A DNA stretch of 41,514 nucleotides from Bradyrhizobium sp. cir1 (GTDB lineage Bacteria > Pseudomonadota > Alphaproteobacteria > Rhizobiales > Xanthobacteraceae): assembly GCF_014198245.1 (NCBI RefSeq), contig NZ_JACIHE010000043.1:1-41514 (forward strand), given 5' to 3'. A program made the translations under genes and the position numbers. The notes under the pieces were generated by a model. It saw only the letters and a list, made by a program, of their open reading frames with translations. It searched no databases and was not told the origin of the DNA. Below, one piece after another: positions 9,882-18,975 of this stretch; position 1 is the first letter of the stretch, and each line of letters opens with the position of its first letter.

Positions 9882-10739
9882 ATGTCCAAAGACGTAATTG
9901 ACCTGCGCGTCATCCTCGATGTCGAACAGATCGAGGAGAACGTTTTTCGCGGACATAGTCCGAGCTCGAGTTCGCAACGGGTGTTCGGCGGCCAGCTCGT
10001 CGGGCAAGCTATGATGGCGGCATCGCGTACGGTCAAACACCGGCTGGCGAATTCGTTGCAGGGAAATTTTATCCAGGGTGGCAACCCGCAAATGCCGATC
10101 CTTTACAGGGTCACCAACCTGCGCGATGGCAAGAGCTATTCGATCCGGCGCGTCAGCGCGCGCCAGCAAGGCAACGCGATTTTCTCGATGCTGGTGTCAT
10201 TTCACACTGGAGAGCAGAGCGCCTTTGACCACCAGGACAAAATGCCCGATGTGCCAAGCCCGGAAAAGCTCACCAGTCATGAGTTACTCAAGCGGCCAAG
10301 CTTTCCCGAGATGCCGAAATGCGTCCCCCCTCTCGAACCCGATCGTCCCTTTCGATTGCGCCCGGTCGAGATCGCCCGATATCTCGGTGAGGAGATCGGA
10401 GAGGGTCGCATTCACATTTGGATTAAGGCCGCCGCGAAGCTGCCCGACGACCCAGCGCTGCATATGTGTGCGCTAGCCTATGCTTCGGATTGGTCGTTGC
10501 TCGACACGGCGATGGCTCGTTATGGACGCACGCTTTACGACGCGCGTATGATGGCGGCGAGCCTCAATCACTCAATTTGGTTTCATCGACCGTTTCTGGC
10601 TGATGATTGGTTGCTATTCGCCCAAGACTCGCCGAGCGCGGAAGGAGGACGGGGTTTTACGCGCGGGTTGATCTTCAAGGAGGACGGTACGCTGGTGGCC
10701 TCGGTTGCCCAGGAAGGCTCGATCCGCGTGCGGCGTTGA
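9882..10739 (+). CDS. tesB: Acyl-CoA thioesterase II
   Basis: 285 residues, essentially the length of E. coli TesB (286). It hydrolyses acyl-CoA to free acid and CoA in the cytoplasm. Two hot-dog domains are visible: the N-terminal one with 'RVFGGQLVGQAMMAA' (residues 33-47), and the C-terminal one with the catalytic set D203 (in 'YASDW'), S227 (in 'SLNHSIWFH') and Q277, matching D204/T228/Q278 of the E. coli enzyme. The ATG at 9882 is chosen because the family N-terminus begins there, although the frame is open further upstream. A weak GAGAGTGA precedes it. It stands alone on the plus strand, before a divergent Lrp-type gene. It may recycle CoA for the nearby CoA-dependent catabolic genes. 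Confidence 0.92.
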   Translation: MSKDVIDLRVILDVEQIEENVFRGHSPSSSSQRVFGGQLVGQAMMAASRTVKHRLANSLQGNFIQGGNPQMPILYRVTNLRDGKSYSIRRVSARQQGNAIFSMLVSFHTGEQSAFDHQDKMPDVPSPEKLTSHELLKRPSFPEMPKCVPPLEPDRPFRLRPVEIARYLGEEIGEGRIHIWIKAAAKLPDDPALHMCALAYASDWSLLDTAMARYGRTLYDARMMAASLNHSIWFHRPFLADDWLLFAQDSPSAEGGRGFTRGLIFKEDGTLVASVAQEGSIRVRR

Positions 10740-10986
10740 CCGACGAAGTTTGCTTCCGGATTGAGATCGTGGTCGACTTTGGCCGCCAGGGTCATCTTGT
10801 CAGGATTGCGGATGTTCCAACCACAATATAATAAGGCGTAGCTCAATTGGCTTCGAAGAAGGCGCGCCGAGACAAGTCGAAGCTTGTAGACTGGCGCCAC
10901 CCTGGAGATGACGCTGAGAAGCTAAGCGGAATCATCTTCACAGGAGAAGCCATGCGTTCGCACGTATGTTGCCATTTGCAATCGTT
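10740..10986. other. Intergenic region between convergent tesB and lrp-like gene
   Basis: About 250 bases separate the convergent tesB and regulator stops. I see no clear terminator hairpin with a T-run. Confidence 0.4.
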
Positions 10987-11463
10987 TCAGTCTTCGGGCG
11001 GCGCATCGATTGGAATCCCAAAGCCCGCCTTCACTCGGTCCATTATGACCATTGTCTTGAAGCCTTTGATGTCTGAGTTCTCATAGAAGAAACGCCTAGT
11101 GAAATGCTCGTAATCTTCCATGGTGCGCGCTGTGACATATAGGACAAAATCAGCGTCACCGGTGACGTAAAATCCATTGACCACGTCGGCGGACGATCTG
11201 ATCGCTTTCTTGAACTTATCGATTATGTCTGAACGCTCTCGCTCCAAAGTAACTAGTACGAGCATTTGAATTGGCCTACCAACCGCCTTTGGTGAGACGA
11301 TTGAGACATCGGCCTCGATGATACCTTCCGATCGAAGCCTCTTCAGTCGTCGCTGACACGCAGTTGCAGAGAGACCAGCCAATTCGCCGATTGTCTCGGA
11401 TGTAAGTCGATTATTCTTCTGCACGATCTCGAGAATGCGGGCATCTATTCGGTCATATTGCAT
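10987..11463 (-). CDS. Lrp/AsnC-family transcriptional regulator
   Basis: 158 residues. The N-terminal winged helix-turn-helix spans about residues 5-50 (RIDARILEIVQKNNRLT, then ELAGLSATACQRRLKRLRSEGII). The C-terminal RAM ligand-binding domain follows, with the 'GFYVTGDADFVLYV' strand that carries the conserved glycine-aspartate effector site. The start is the ATG at 11463. The upstream open frame of 123 codons has no family similarity. Lrp/AsnC regulators sense amino acids or small acids and usually control adjacent catabolic or transport genes. The best candidate target is the M24/ABC/M20 locus that begins 1.2 kb upstream on the other strand, or its own promoter. The ligand is unknown. Confidence 0.9.
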   Translation of the reverse strand: MQYDRIDARILEIVQKNNRLTSETIGELAGLSATACQRRLKRLRSEGIIEADVSIVSPKAVGRPIQMLVLVTLERERSDIIDKFKKAIRSSADVVNGFYVTGDADFVLYVTARTMEDYEHFTRRFFYENSDIKGFKTMVIMDRVKAGFGIPIDAPPED

Positions 11464-12710
11464 AAGAGGCTCCAGCGATGATGAATTTCGCCGACAAATC
11501 CGGACGCGGTGCAGAAAATCCTCCCGCTCGATCGGAAAAGCGACGCAAAAGAATCTGTGCGGAGGGTAACCTGATTGTGTCGGCAATTTCAACAAAGTAC
11601 CGTCCGAGACCCTTAACGCGCCCCAAAGTATCGGCAGGACCGTCCGCACTTTAACCGTTTCGTGAGAGGTCATCACAGAGCGTGCGTCGTCGCGATTTCT
11701 TTGAGCGCGCTGCGCCCAGAGACGGCACCTGTCCGGATGAACGAGAGGCTCGTCTTGATATCGGGGACTTCGCTTGTAGCAGAGTGTCGTTGATACGAAC
11801 CGGCCGGCTAGGCGCGGTTGAGACTCGACCATTCGTAAGACTTGTTCTCATTTTCCTTGAGGACACAGCCAGTCGGTATCGCCGTGGCGGTCAACCCCGG
11901 AAATTTTGGAGTTATCACGATTGTGCGCAGTCCTTGCTCGTGGATGTCATAGTGGAGCGTGCTGCCAACCCTCTCGGCTCTGGCGGTAGCGAGAATGGCC
12001 GAACGATCGGATGTTCCTCGCGGGGGACTTCAGGTGGGCGTCGGCAAGCCTATCGATCTGCGCGATGCAAAATGCGCGTCCTTCCGTATGCTTGTGCAGG
12101 GGCCGCTGACGCCCTAAAGGATCTCACTCGAACCTAGAGGCCATGCGTGGGGCGGCGAGATTTATATTCTCGCCTCTTGAGCGTCGGAGCGCACGGGTTC
12201 GCCACTCGAAAAGGAGTGACAGCAATGAAGTGACGACCAAGCACTCGGATCTAGTTTTCCGATACAGTTGGCAGAATATCGGGTCGCACCGGTGCCGGCC
12301 TCGTTAAGCTGTCATATTCGAAGTTAGAATTGAGGGACGCAAATCGGCCTCTCAAAGTTTGCTTCCGCGCGCGATTGTGCGCCGAGGCAGGGCTGCTTGC
12401 GGTTAGTGCGCCGGTTATTCCAAGCCAGAGATGATCGAGCAGGCAGAGGCATGCTTACAAAGTAAGGGGGCTGACAACTTGAGTCTCTAAGGTTGCACAA
12501 TTTAGCGCGCATTTCGAAAGAACGCAGAAATTATGAGCGCACCGGCTCTTCCAGGCAGGAATTGGACGTAATGATGGGGTAAGCTTGGCTCAGGGTGCGC
12601 ATCGGAAGCAAGCTTGTGGAGGAGCTCACGATAGAGCGCCGTGAGCTGGCCCTTCCTGAAAGAGTGCATCCAACCGCGAATTCAGTCAGAACTTGGAGGC
12701 TACGTAAAGT
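11464..12710. other. Long intergenic region between the Lrp-type regulator and the M24 hydrolase
   Basis: Almost 1.25 kb without a supportable gene. A plus-strand frame of 151 codons (11682-12137) has no family features. The region must hold the divergent promoters of the regulator and the M24 locus, and possibly Lrp-type binding sites. I could not define any by eye. Confidence 0.4.
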
Positions 12711-13889
12711 ATGGAAAAGCTACTGCACTTTGAACGGGCCGAATTCGATGAGCGCGTTGCGGCCGTTAAAAAAGAGATGGCTAAGCGCGGGATCGATATT
12801 CTGCTCGTTTCGGAGCCCCCCAACCTGAACTATCTGACCGGCTACGATGCCTACTCGTTCTATACGCCACAAATGGCAATCGTGGCGCTTAATCACGCCG
12901 AGCCCATCTTTATCACACGCTTTATGGATCGCATCTCGGCAAAACTTACGACCTATCTCTCCGAAGATAACATCAGGCCCTTTCCAGATGAGTATGTAAA
13001 CTCCCGCACCTTATCCGCGTACGATTTCGTGGCAGAGGTCGTAAAGGAAATTGGCGATGAACGAGCCTGCATTGGCGTAGAGATGGGAGGGTTCTACTAT
13101 TCAGCACGTGCACATGCTGATCTTCTTAAAGCGCTGCCCAGCGCCGAGTTCGTAGACGCAGACCTGCTAATCAACTGGATCCGCCTCACAAAAAGTCCAG
13201 CCGAACTGTCTCTCATGCGCCAGGCTGGTCAGATCGGAGATGCGATGCTTAAGCGGGCGGTCGACACCGCTGAGCCCGGCATGCGCGAATGCGACCTGGC
13301 GGCTGCCATCTATCACCAGCAGATTTCAGGTACGCCGGAATTCGGAGGTAGCTATGCCTCCTCAGCGCTACATCTTTGCGTTGGCGAACGCGCTCTCGCA
13401 CCCCACTCCGCCTGGACCGACAAGCCACTTCCGGCGTCTACGACAATCAATGTCGAGGTCCACGGAAATCGACTTCGATATCAGATCAATATTGCCCGTA
13501 CGATTTGTCTCGGGAAGCCCTCCGTCGCCTACCAAAAGTTGTCGGAGATTGCAGTCGAGGCCTTGAATGCAGGCCTTGAAAGTGTACGTCCGGGTCGCAC
13601 GTGCTCTGAAGTCCAGGAGGCTTTCGCACGAGTACTCGCGCGCCATGGACTCGAGAAAGAAGGTAGGCTCGGTTATCCCATCGGAATTGGTTATCCGCCA
13701 TCGGTGGCAGAGCGCACCGCGAATTTGCGAAAGGGAGACGAAACTGTTCTTCAGCCCGGCATGTGTTTTCATATGATGCCTGGATTGTGGCTGGACGATC
13801 GAAGTGTCGCCATAACTCAGCCCTTCGCCGTCACTGACAAGGGTTATGAGCCCTTGACCTCGACACCGCGGGTCCTATTCGTCAAATAG
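12711..13889 (+). CDS. M24-family hydrolase, ectoine-hydrolase (DoeA)/creatinase-like, non-metal type
   Basis: 392 residues with the two-domain layout of creatinase/prolidase proteins: an N-terminal creatinase-N domain (about 10-150) and a C-terminal pita-bread domain (about 165-390). The positions that bind two metals in true M24 peptidases are replaced. The two aspartates are E249 and N260, the later glutamates align with M356 and T369, and the histidine motif is changed to 'GYPIGIGYPPS'. The segments 'GIGYPP', 'ERT-NLR-GD' and 'FHMMPGLWLDD' are as I remember them in DoeA. DoeA opens the ectoine ring, and creatinase cleaves creatine; both work without metals. A C-N bond hydrolase is therefore likely. 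GGAGG at 12695-12699 supports the start. It precedes an ABC importer and an M20 amidohydrolase. Confidence 0.85.
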   Translation: MEKLLHFERAEFDERVAAVKKEMAKRGIDILLVSEPPNLNYLTGYDAYSFYTPQMAIVALNHAEPIFITRFMDRISAKLTTYLSEDNIRPFPDEYVNSRTLSAYDFVAEVVKEIGDERACIGVEMGGFYYSARAHADLLKALPSAEFVDADLLINWIRLTKSPAELSLMRQAGQIGDAMLKRAVDTAEPGMRECDLAAAIYHQQISGTPEFGGSYASSALHLCVGERALAPHSAWTDKPLPASTTINVEVHGNRLRYQINIARTICLGKPSVAYQKLSEIAVEALNAGLESVRPGRTCSEVQEAFARVLARHGLEKEGRLGYPIGIGYPPSVAERTANLRKGDETVLQPGMCFHMMPGLWLDDRSVAITQPFAVTDKGYEPLTSTPRVLFVK

Positions 13890-14669
13890 TGGAACAGTTA
13901 TAGGTCGCAGCCCTAGCTAATTGTTGCAGGCTGCGGCCGCGTTGCCGCAGCTGGCATTCGATACTTGGGTGTCCGACCAAGCGCGACGATGTGGCGGCGG
14001 CTGACGAGGTAACGATGACCTTTGTTATTCCGTTGCAGTGTCTCGCGCTGCCGACAATGTCCGCTCCAGCTCCGCCATCCGCAGGCAGTAGCACCGTTGA
14101 ATCGCATTCGATGGCGAGCTGCGATCGGCGCCGGTTGAGCCTGCGAGGGCTCTGTGGCTTCGCGGGTGGTCCCAAGTGACCGGCAGCACCAGCTATCTTG
14201 CTCCTAGCGGCTCGGCGTAAGCGTTGGCGCCGGGCTTAGATCTCAGCTGATTGAGCCGGTGGATTGTGCATCCTCCAGGCAAATCGGTACTAAAAACATC
14301 GCAGACGAGATGCCTGGCGCATATTTTCTGTGTTATTTGCTGAATTTTTGATGAAACGCGTTTTCTGCGGGCGTTAATATCTGATCGTAAGAGAGGAATG
14401 CTGCAGGTGAGGGGTTCCCAGACGCGGGGGGGCGCGAAATGTCGGTGGCTCGCAACCTGCATCGAAATTCCGAGCGCGTCTCATGGGGTTCGGTGGTTCG
14501 CGGCGCCGAGTTCAAAGGATCGTTGCCCGGCGCTTCGCTGCGCTTATATGGATTCTGCTCTTCTAGGATGAGCTTGCCGCTGAAGAAGAGCGTGCGGCCG
14601 GGTAGTTGTCGAGCTCGAGGCGAGTCACTTCAGATTTATCGATTGCGAAAAAAGCGAGGAGAGCCCGAC
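13890..14669. other. Intergenic region between the M24 gene and the ABC binding protein
   Basis: 780 bases with no supportable gene. A GC-rich hairpin (GCTGCGG at 13930-13936 pairing with CCGCAGC at 13945-13951) lies about 40 bases after the M24 stop but has no T-run. The frame of the binding protein is open back to 14439, but that part is not protein-like. The ABC operon probably has its own promoter here. Confidence 0.4.
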
Positions 14670-15722
14670 ATGCAGAGGCGTACATTCCTAAAAATCGCTA
14701 CGGCAGCCGCAGCTGGCGCTCTGGCTGCCCCCTGTGTCCGCGCTCAGTCCAAAAAATTTGCGGGCGTTACATTACGTGTAAACGGTTTCGGCGGCGCCTG
14801 GGACGAGGCCCTCAGAAAGAGTGTCGTGGCGCCACTTGAGGAGAAATACGGGCTAAAGGTTCAATTCACCGCGGGCTCCACATCGGCGGACCTCATCAAG
14901 CTGATCGCGAACAAGGATGATCCTCCTTATGACTTGTTCATGGCCGATAGCCCGTACATGATCGAGCTCCTTAAGGCTGGTGTGGTCGAGGAGATCAGAG
15001 AGTCAGACGTTCCTAACGTCAAACGGATCCTGCCAGGGTTCCGTGAGTACGGCGACTTCGGTGTGCCATTCGCCGTCTCGTCAGTCGTTCCAGTTTACAA
15101 TTCAAAATACATCAAGCAACCTCTCACATCTTATTCAGATATTGCGCGCCCCGATCTGGCTGCTCGCGTGGTCATTCCTGCCCCGACCCTTGACACTGCG
15201 ACGCTATACCTTCTTGGGCTTGCCGAGGAAAACGGTGGATCGATTTCGAACATGGAGCCGGCGTTCAAGGTGCTGGCGGCCGCGAAGCCGAACATCGTCG
15301 CGCTCGCGCAAGCAACCGTCGCTGAAATGCAGATGTTCCAAAATGAAGAGGTCTATGCAGGGATTTTCTGGGACGGCCGCGCTCACGAGCTGCGCACGAA
15401 GGGCGTTCCCATTGTCACCGTGGTGCCGCCTAACGGAGTTTACTCAGTCAGCGCTTACATGAACGTTATCAAGCGCACCAAGTATCCGGAAGCTGCGCAC
15501 GCGTTTGCTGAGCAATTGCTCTCCGATGTCGGTATGCTCGCAATTCCTGAGGCACTCCGGTACGGCGTGACGACCGATGTCAAATTGCCGGACGACCTTC
15601 GCAAGGACCTTCTGTTCAACTCGCCTGAGCGCACTGCGTTAAAAAAGAAAATTGATTGGGAAAGGTGGATCGCAGACCGCAGTACTCGGATCGAGCGGGT
15701 CAACAAGATTACTCGCACCTGA
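14670..15722 (+). CDS. ABC transporter periplasmic binding protein (polyamine/PotD-type), copy 1
   Basis: 350 residues. The N-terminus has a Tat-type signal: twin arginine 'RRTFLK' at residues 3-8, a hydrophobic stretch rich in alanine, and a likely cleavage after 'VRAQ' or nearby. The mature part is a family-1/PotD-like extracellular solute-binding fold (GFGGAWDEAL at about 38-47, LIKLIANKDDPPYDLF, then the closing 'DWERWIADRS'). The ATG at 14670 has a strong GAGGAG just upstream. It is the first gene of a complete importer (binding protein, two permeases, ATPase) on the same strand. A second protein of exactly the same length and very similar sequence lies inverted at 24601-25653. The substrate is unknown. 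Neighbouring hydrolases point to an amide or N-acyl compound, not necessarily a polyamine. Confidence 0.92.
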   Translation: MQRRTFLKIATAAAAGALAAPCVRAQSKKFAGVTLRVNGFGGAWDEALRKSVVAPLEEKYGLKVQFTAGSTSADLIKLIANKDDPPYDLFMADSPYMIELLKAGVVEEIRESDVPNVKRILPGFREYGDFGVPFAVSSVVPVYNSKYIKQPLTSYSDIARPDLAARVVIPAPTLDTATLYLLGLAEENGGSISNMEPAFKVLAAAKPNIVALAQATVAEMQMFQNEEVYAGIFWDGRAHELRTKGVPIVTVVPPNGVYSVSAYMNVIKRTKYPEAAHAFAEQLLSDVGMLAIPEALRYGVTTDVKLPDDLRKDLLFNSPERTALKKKIDWERWIADRSTRIERVNKITRT

Positions 15723-15741
15723 CAACGCTGACGTACCGCCT

Positions 15742-15766
15742 TGCGCGCACCTTTTTGGTGCGCGTA
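15742..15766 (+). promoter_or_regulatory. Intercistronic stem-loop after the binding-protein gene
   Basis: TGCGCGCACC (15742-15751) pairs over ten positions, one of them G-T, with GGTGCGCGTA (15757-15766) around a TTTTT loop. It sits 20 bases after the binding-protein stop and 48 before the permease start. Hairpins at this place in ABC operons commonly protect the upstream mRNA or reduce read-through, so that binding protein is made in excess over the permeases. No T-run follows, so it is not a simple terminator. Confidence 0.65.
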
Positions 15767-15813
15767 ACAACGTCATCAACGGATGCCCACATGCAAGCTT
15801 CGAAAGATCCATC

Positions 15814-16695
15814 GTGAAGGAACCTCTCTTCGATCGCCGAATGATAGCCGCAACTCTGTTGCTCGCCCCAATGGTCTTGCTTCTCATCGGCTGTTTGGTC
15901 GTTCCGCTATTGGGATTGCTGCGATCGAGCTTCTTGCCCGGTAGTCATCTCCTCGAGGGAAGCGGGTTCACGTTGGACCAATATGTCCGGTTCTTTTCGG
16001 ATTCCTATTACACGTCAGTGCTGGTAGAGACGTTCATCGATGGGTTCATCGTTAGCCTAATCTGTTTGGTCATTGGCTTTCCTACCGGATATTCGCTCGC
16101 TCGCCTTCCGCCATCGGCGCGACGATGGCGGACGCTCATCGTCATCATGCCGCTGACGCTCAGTCTCGTGGTCGTTGTGTTCGGCTGGTTGATCATCCTT
16201 GGCCGTAACGGCTTCGTCAATTCACTGCTAGTGACGCTCGGCATCATCCCTTCACCGCGAATCTTCCTCTTTACTCGTCCAGCTGTGATGATCGTTTTGG
16301 TGCAGCAGTTTCTTCCGTTCATGATCCTGTCTGTTATGAGTGTCATTACTCAAATTGATCCAGTGCTTGAGCAGGCGGCTGCAAACCTGCGCGCCAATCG
16401 CTTCACGACCTTTAGAAGAATTATCATCCCGCTCGCGGTCCCCGGCATTCTCGTTGGCTTCAACCTTGTCTTCGTGCTGTCGATTTCGGCGTTCATCACG
16501 CCTCGTCTGATCGGCGGGAATCGCGTTGTTATGCTCGGAAGCCTCATCTATGAGCGCATCATGTCGGAACTGAATTGGCCCTCTGGCGCCGCAATGGCTT
16601 TCGTCCTCTTTGTAAGTGGGCTGGCTTTTACAGCAGCGCTCAACGCTATGGCCGGCTCTCGTATTATCACCGGACGGGGACGATATGCGCTCTGA
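15814..16695 (+). CDS. ABC transporter permease 1 (PotB-type)
   Basis: About 293 residues from a GTG at 15814; an ATG at 15841 is the alternative. Six hydrophobic segments are visible, starting with 'LLLAPMVLLLIGCLVVPLLGLL', and the cytoplasmic EAA-like loop reads 'EQAAANLRANRFTTFRRIIIPLAVPGI' in two blocks, the contact site for the ATPase. It belongs to the binding-protein-dependent inner-membrane permease family of polyamine-type importers. It overlaps the next permease gene by 11 bases, which implies translational coupling. The open frame extends back to 15652, inside the binding-protein gene, but the upstream residues carry no family similarity. Confidence 0.9.
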   Translation: MKEPLFDRRMIAATLLLAPMVLLLIGCLVVPLLGLLRSSFLPGSHLLEGSGFTLDQYVRFFSDSYYTSVLVETFIDGFIVSLICLVIGFPTGYSLARLPPSARRWRTLIVIMPLTLSLVVVVFGWLIILGRNGFVNSLLVTLGIIPSPRIFLFTRPAVMIVLVQQFLPFMILSVMSVITQIDPVLEQAAANLRANRFTTFRRIIIPLAVPGILVGFNLVFVLSISAFITPRLIGGNRVVMLGSLIYERIMSELNWPSGAAMAFVLFVSGLAFTAALNAMAGSRIITGRGRYAL

Positions 16696-17485
16696 TCTCA
16701 TCGACAATGCGATGGCGGTGTCCGGCGCGTGCATCCGCTGTCTCGTATACACCATTCTCGCGCTACCGGCAGTTTTGGTGATTGTATCGTCGTTCACCAG
16801 CGGTGAGACGATGAATTTTCCGCCAGCAGGATTTTCGCTGCGTTGGTATCAGAAGGTTTGGGAAAACGACTTATTTATGAGTGCGCTCTGGACCAGCACG
16901 TATGTCGCCGTGCTCGTCGCTCTCGTTGCGCTGGTAATCGGCTTTGCTAGCGCATTCGCCATCAACCGGTTTTCATTCCCGGGAAAAGCATTCCTCCAGG
17001 GACTTGCGTTCTCACCATTGATTGTCCCTGCTGTCGTACTCGGCATCGGGCTACTGCAACTTTTCGCAGGATTGGGGCTCACACGAACTATCTACCCGCT
17101 ACTGCTCGGCCATCTCGTCCTTGCGATTCCTTACGTCATGCGCACGATCCTGGCGAGTCTTGCCTTGCAACAGCGGGTTCTTGAAGAAGCCGCGATGAAT
17201 CTCCGAGCCACCCCACTGCAGGTCATTCGGCGCATCACATTGCCGCTCATTCTGCCCGGCTTACTCTCTGCGGCGATTTTCGCTTTTGTGACGTCGTTCG
17301 GAAACGTAACGGTTTCCGCCTTTCTTACTTACGGCGGCAAGGTGACCCTGCCGGTGCAGATTTTTGCGTATGTAGATACCAGCTATGATCCACTCGTTGC
17401 TGCCGTATCGAGCATCATGATCCTGGTGACTCTTTCCGTCATTCTGACGATCGAGCGTTTGATCGGCGCAGAACGGCTAGCATAG
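16685..17485 (+). CDS. ABC transporter permease 2 (PotC-type)
   Basis: 266 residues. The hydrophobic segments and the EAA loop (EEAAMNLRATPLQVIRRITLPLILPGL, as two adjacent blocks) are those of the second permease of polyamine-type importers. The typical early periplasmic motif 'FPPAGFSLRWYQKVWEND' is present. The ATG at 16685 lies within the end of permease 1 (stop at 16693-16695). A longer open frame from 16616 is less likely, because it would overlap far more. The ATPase starts 11 bases after its stop. Both permeases are intact, so the importer looks functional. Confidence 0.9.
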   Translation: MRSDLIDNAMAVSGACIRCLVYTILALPAVLVIVSSFTSGETMNFPPAGFSLRWYQKVWENDLFMSALWTSTYVAVLVALVALVIGFASAFAINRFSFPGKAFLQGLAFSPLIVPAVVLGIGLLQLFAGLGLTRTIYPLLLGHLVLAIPYVMRTILASLALQQRVLEEAAMNLRATPLQVIRRITLPLILPGLLSAAIFAFVTSFGNVTVSAFLTYGGKVTLPVQIFAYVDTSYDPLVAAVSSIMILVTLSVILTIERLIGAERLA

Positions 17486-17496
17486 CGAGGTGGCGA

Positions 17497-18591
17497 ATGC
17501 TGAATTTATCGAAGGACCGAGAGACAGCCGTGCGAGATGCTAATGAGTTCGTGGTCGAGTTGCGCTCCGTTTCGAAACACTACGGGGAATCGATCGCTGT
17601 CGCGAATGTTTCGTTGGGCGCGCGTCGCGGCGAATTGTTGTGCTTGCTAGGCCCATCAGGCTGCGGAAAGACGACGACGTTGCGGATGGTTGCCGGATTC
17701 GTAGAGCCGACTTCGGGCACCGTGAGCATCAATGACATAGACATGACTCGTCAGCCTCCCTATCGACGGGATACCGGGATGGTGTTTCAAAGCTACGCTT
17801 TGTTCCCGCATATGACGGTGGCAGAGAATGTGGCATTCGGGCTTGAAAACCTAAAATGGGCCCGCGCGGAGCGAGAAGAGCGTGTCAAGGAAATGCTCAG
17901 GCTGGTCGAGCTGCCGCACCTTGCAGAGCGACTGCCAGGTCAGCTTTCCGGCGGCCAGCAGCAACGCATCGCGTTGGCTCGCGCTCTAGCCATGCGGCCT
18001 TCCGTGCTCCTGCTTGACGAGCCGTTCTCAAATCTCGACGCTCAACTTCGGGTGCGTATGCGGGAAGAGCTTCGCGAAGTCATCCGAGGCGTCGACGTTA
18101 CAACCCTGTTCGTCACACACGACCAGGAGGAGGCGCTCACAATGTCCGACCGCATTGTCGTGATGAATGCGGGTCGGATTGAACAGGTCGGTACGCCGGG
18201 TGAGATCTACGAGGCGCCATCGACATCGTTCGTAGCAAAATTCATCGGCTGGTGCTCACTGCTCGATGGAATCGTGGATGCTGATGGTACCTTCAGGTCA
18301 AGCGGCGGACTGTGCCTAAAGGGTAACTGGAGCCCTGGTCCGGGCACAGCGGTTATCCGCCCCGAACAAATCAGGCTTTTCAGTCATGGGGCAAAGGGAG
18401 TTGCGCAGAATGCGCGCGTTCTGCAATCACATTACTACGGCGGTGCAACCCGCCTCTTGCTCGACGTGAATGGTGAGCAATTGACGATGCAGGATCGATT
18501 CCCATTCGGACGCCACCCCAAAGTTGGCGACGTCCTCAACATCACCATTTGCATCGACGATATGCGCATGATTTCAGCCGCACCATCCTAG
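17497..18591 (+). CDS. ABC transporter ATP-binding protein (PotA-type)
   Basis: 364 residues. All nucleotide-binding motifs are intact: Walker A 'GPSGCGKTT' (52-60), Q-loop 'VFQSYALFPHMT' (about 97-107), signature 'LSGGQ' (150-154), Walker B 'LLLDEP' (171-176), D-loop and the H-loop histidine at 208. A C-terminal TOBE regulatory domain follows (about 245-360), as in PotA, FbpC and CysA importers. GAGG lies a few bases before the ATG. It closes the four-gene importer operon. Together with the binding protein and two permeases it should power uptake of a small organic compound from the periplasm. Confidence 0.93.
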   Translation: MLNLSKDRETAVRDANEFVVELRSVSKHYGESIAVANVSLGARRGELLCLLGPSGCGKTTTLRMVAGFVEPTSGTVSINDIDMTRQPPYRRDTGMVFQSYALFPHMTVAENVAFGLENLKWARAEREERVKEMLRLVELPHLAERLPGQLSGGQQQRIALARALAMRPSVLLLDEPFSNLDAQLRVRMREELREVIRGVDVTTLFVTHDQEEALTMSDRIVVMNAGRIEQVGTPGEIYEAPSTSFVAKFIGWCSLLDGIVDADGTFRSSGGLCLKGNWSPGPGTAVIRPEQIRLFSHGAKGVAQNARVLQSHYYGGATRLLLDVNGEQLTMQDRFPFGRHPKVGDVLNITICIDDMRMISAAPS

Positions 18592-18975
18592 ACTGCCTCT
18601 TCCGCGAGTCCTGTCCGACTCGAGCCTTATGGGGCGGGCAGCCTTGAGCCCTATCTCAACGCCCTCGCTCAGCGGAATTCTTGATCGGGGGATAGATGTG
18701 ATCGGCCCCTTGTGGAGTGGCAATGGATGTCAGGTCACGAAAAATCTAGTTTGGTGATAAACGCGATAGTAGGATTGGGCCGAATTCCTGCGTCGGAGCA
18801 GATCAAGTGCAGAAATCCGTCATTGGCTAGGCCGCGATTGACGATCAGCGTTCCCATACAACGACTAATGTGCCTCTAGCTGACACCCGATGCACCATAC
18901 TCATTGCGGGGCCTTGCAATCAGCAGTTAGCTGTTTGTCCCAAATGATGGTCGCCTGATCCGATCGGAGTTAATC
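18592..18975. other. Intergenic region between the ATPase and the amidohydrolase
   Basis: 384 bases. Small GC-rich inverted repeats occur shortly after the ATPase stop (around 18612-18632), without a T-run. No gene is visible. A separate promoter for the M20 gene could lie here. Confidence 0.4.

Noticed and set aside
10045..10060. Sigma-54-like promoter TGGCGAATTCGTTGCA
   Set aside because: The spacing of GG and GC fits, but it lies deep inside tesB with no gene start following, so chance is more likely.
11682..12137. Plus-strand frame of 151 codons between regulator and M24 gene
   Set aside because: Composition is unlike a protein gene, and I see no domain or good start.
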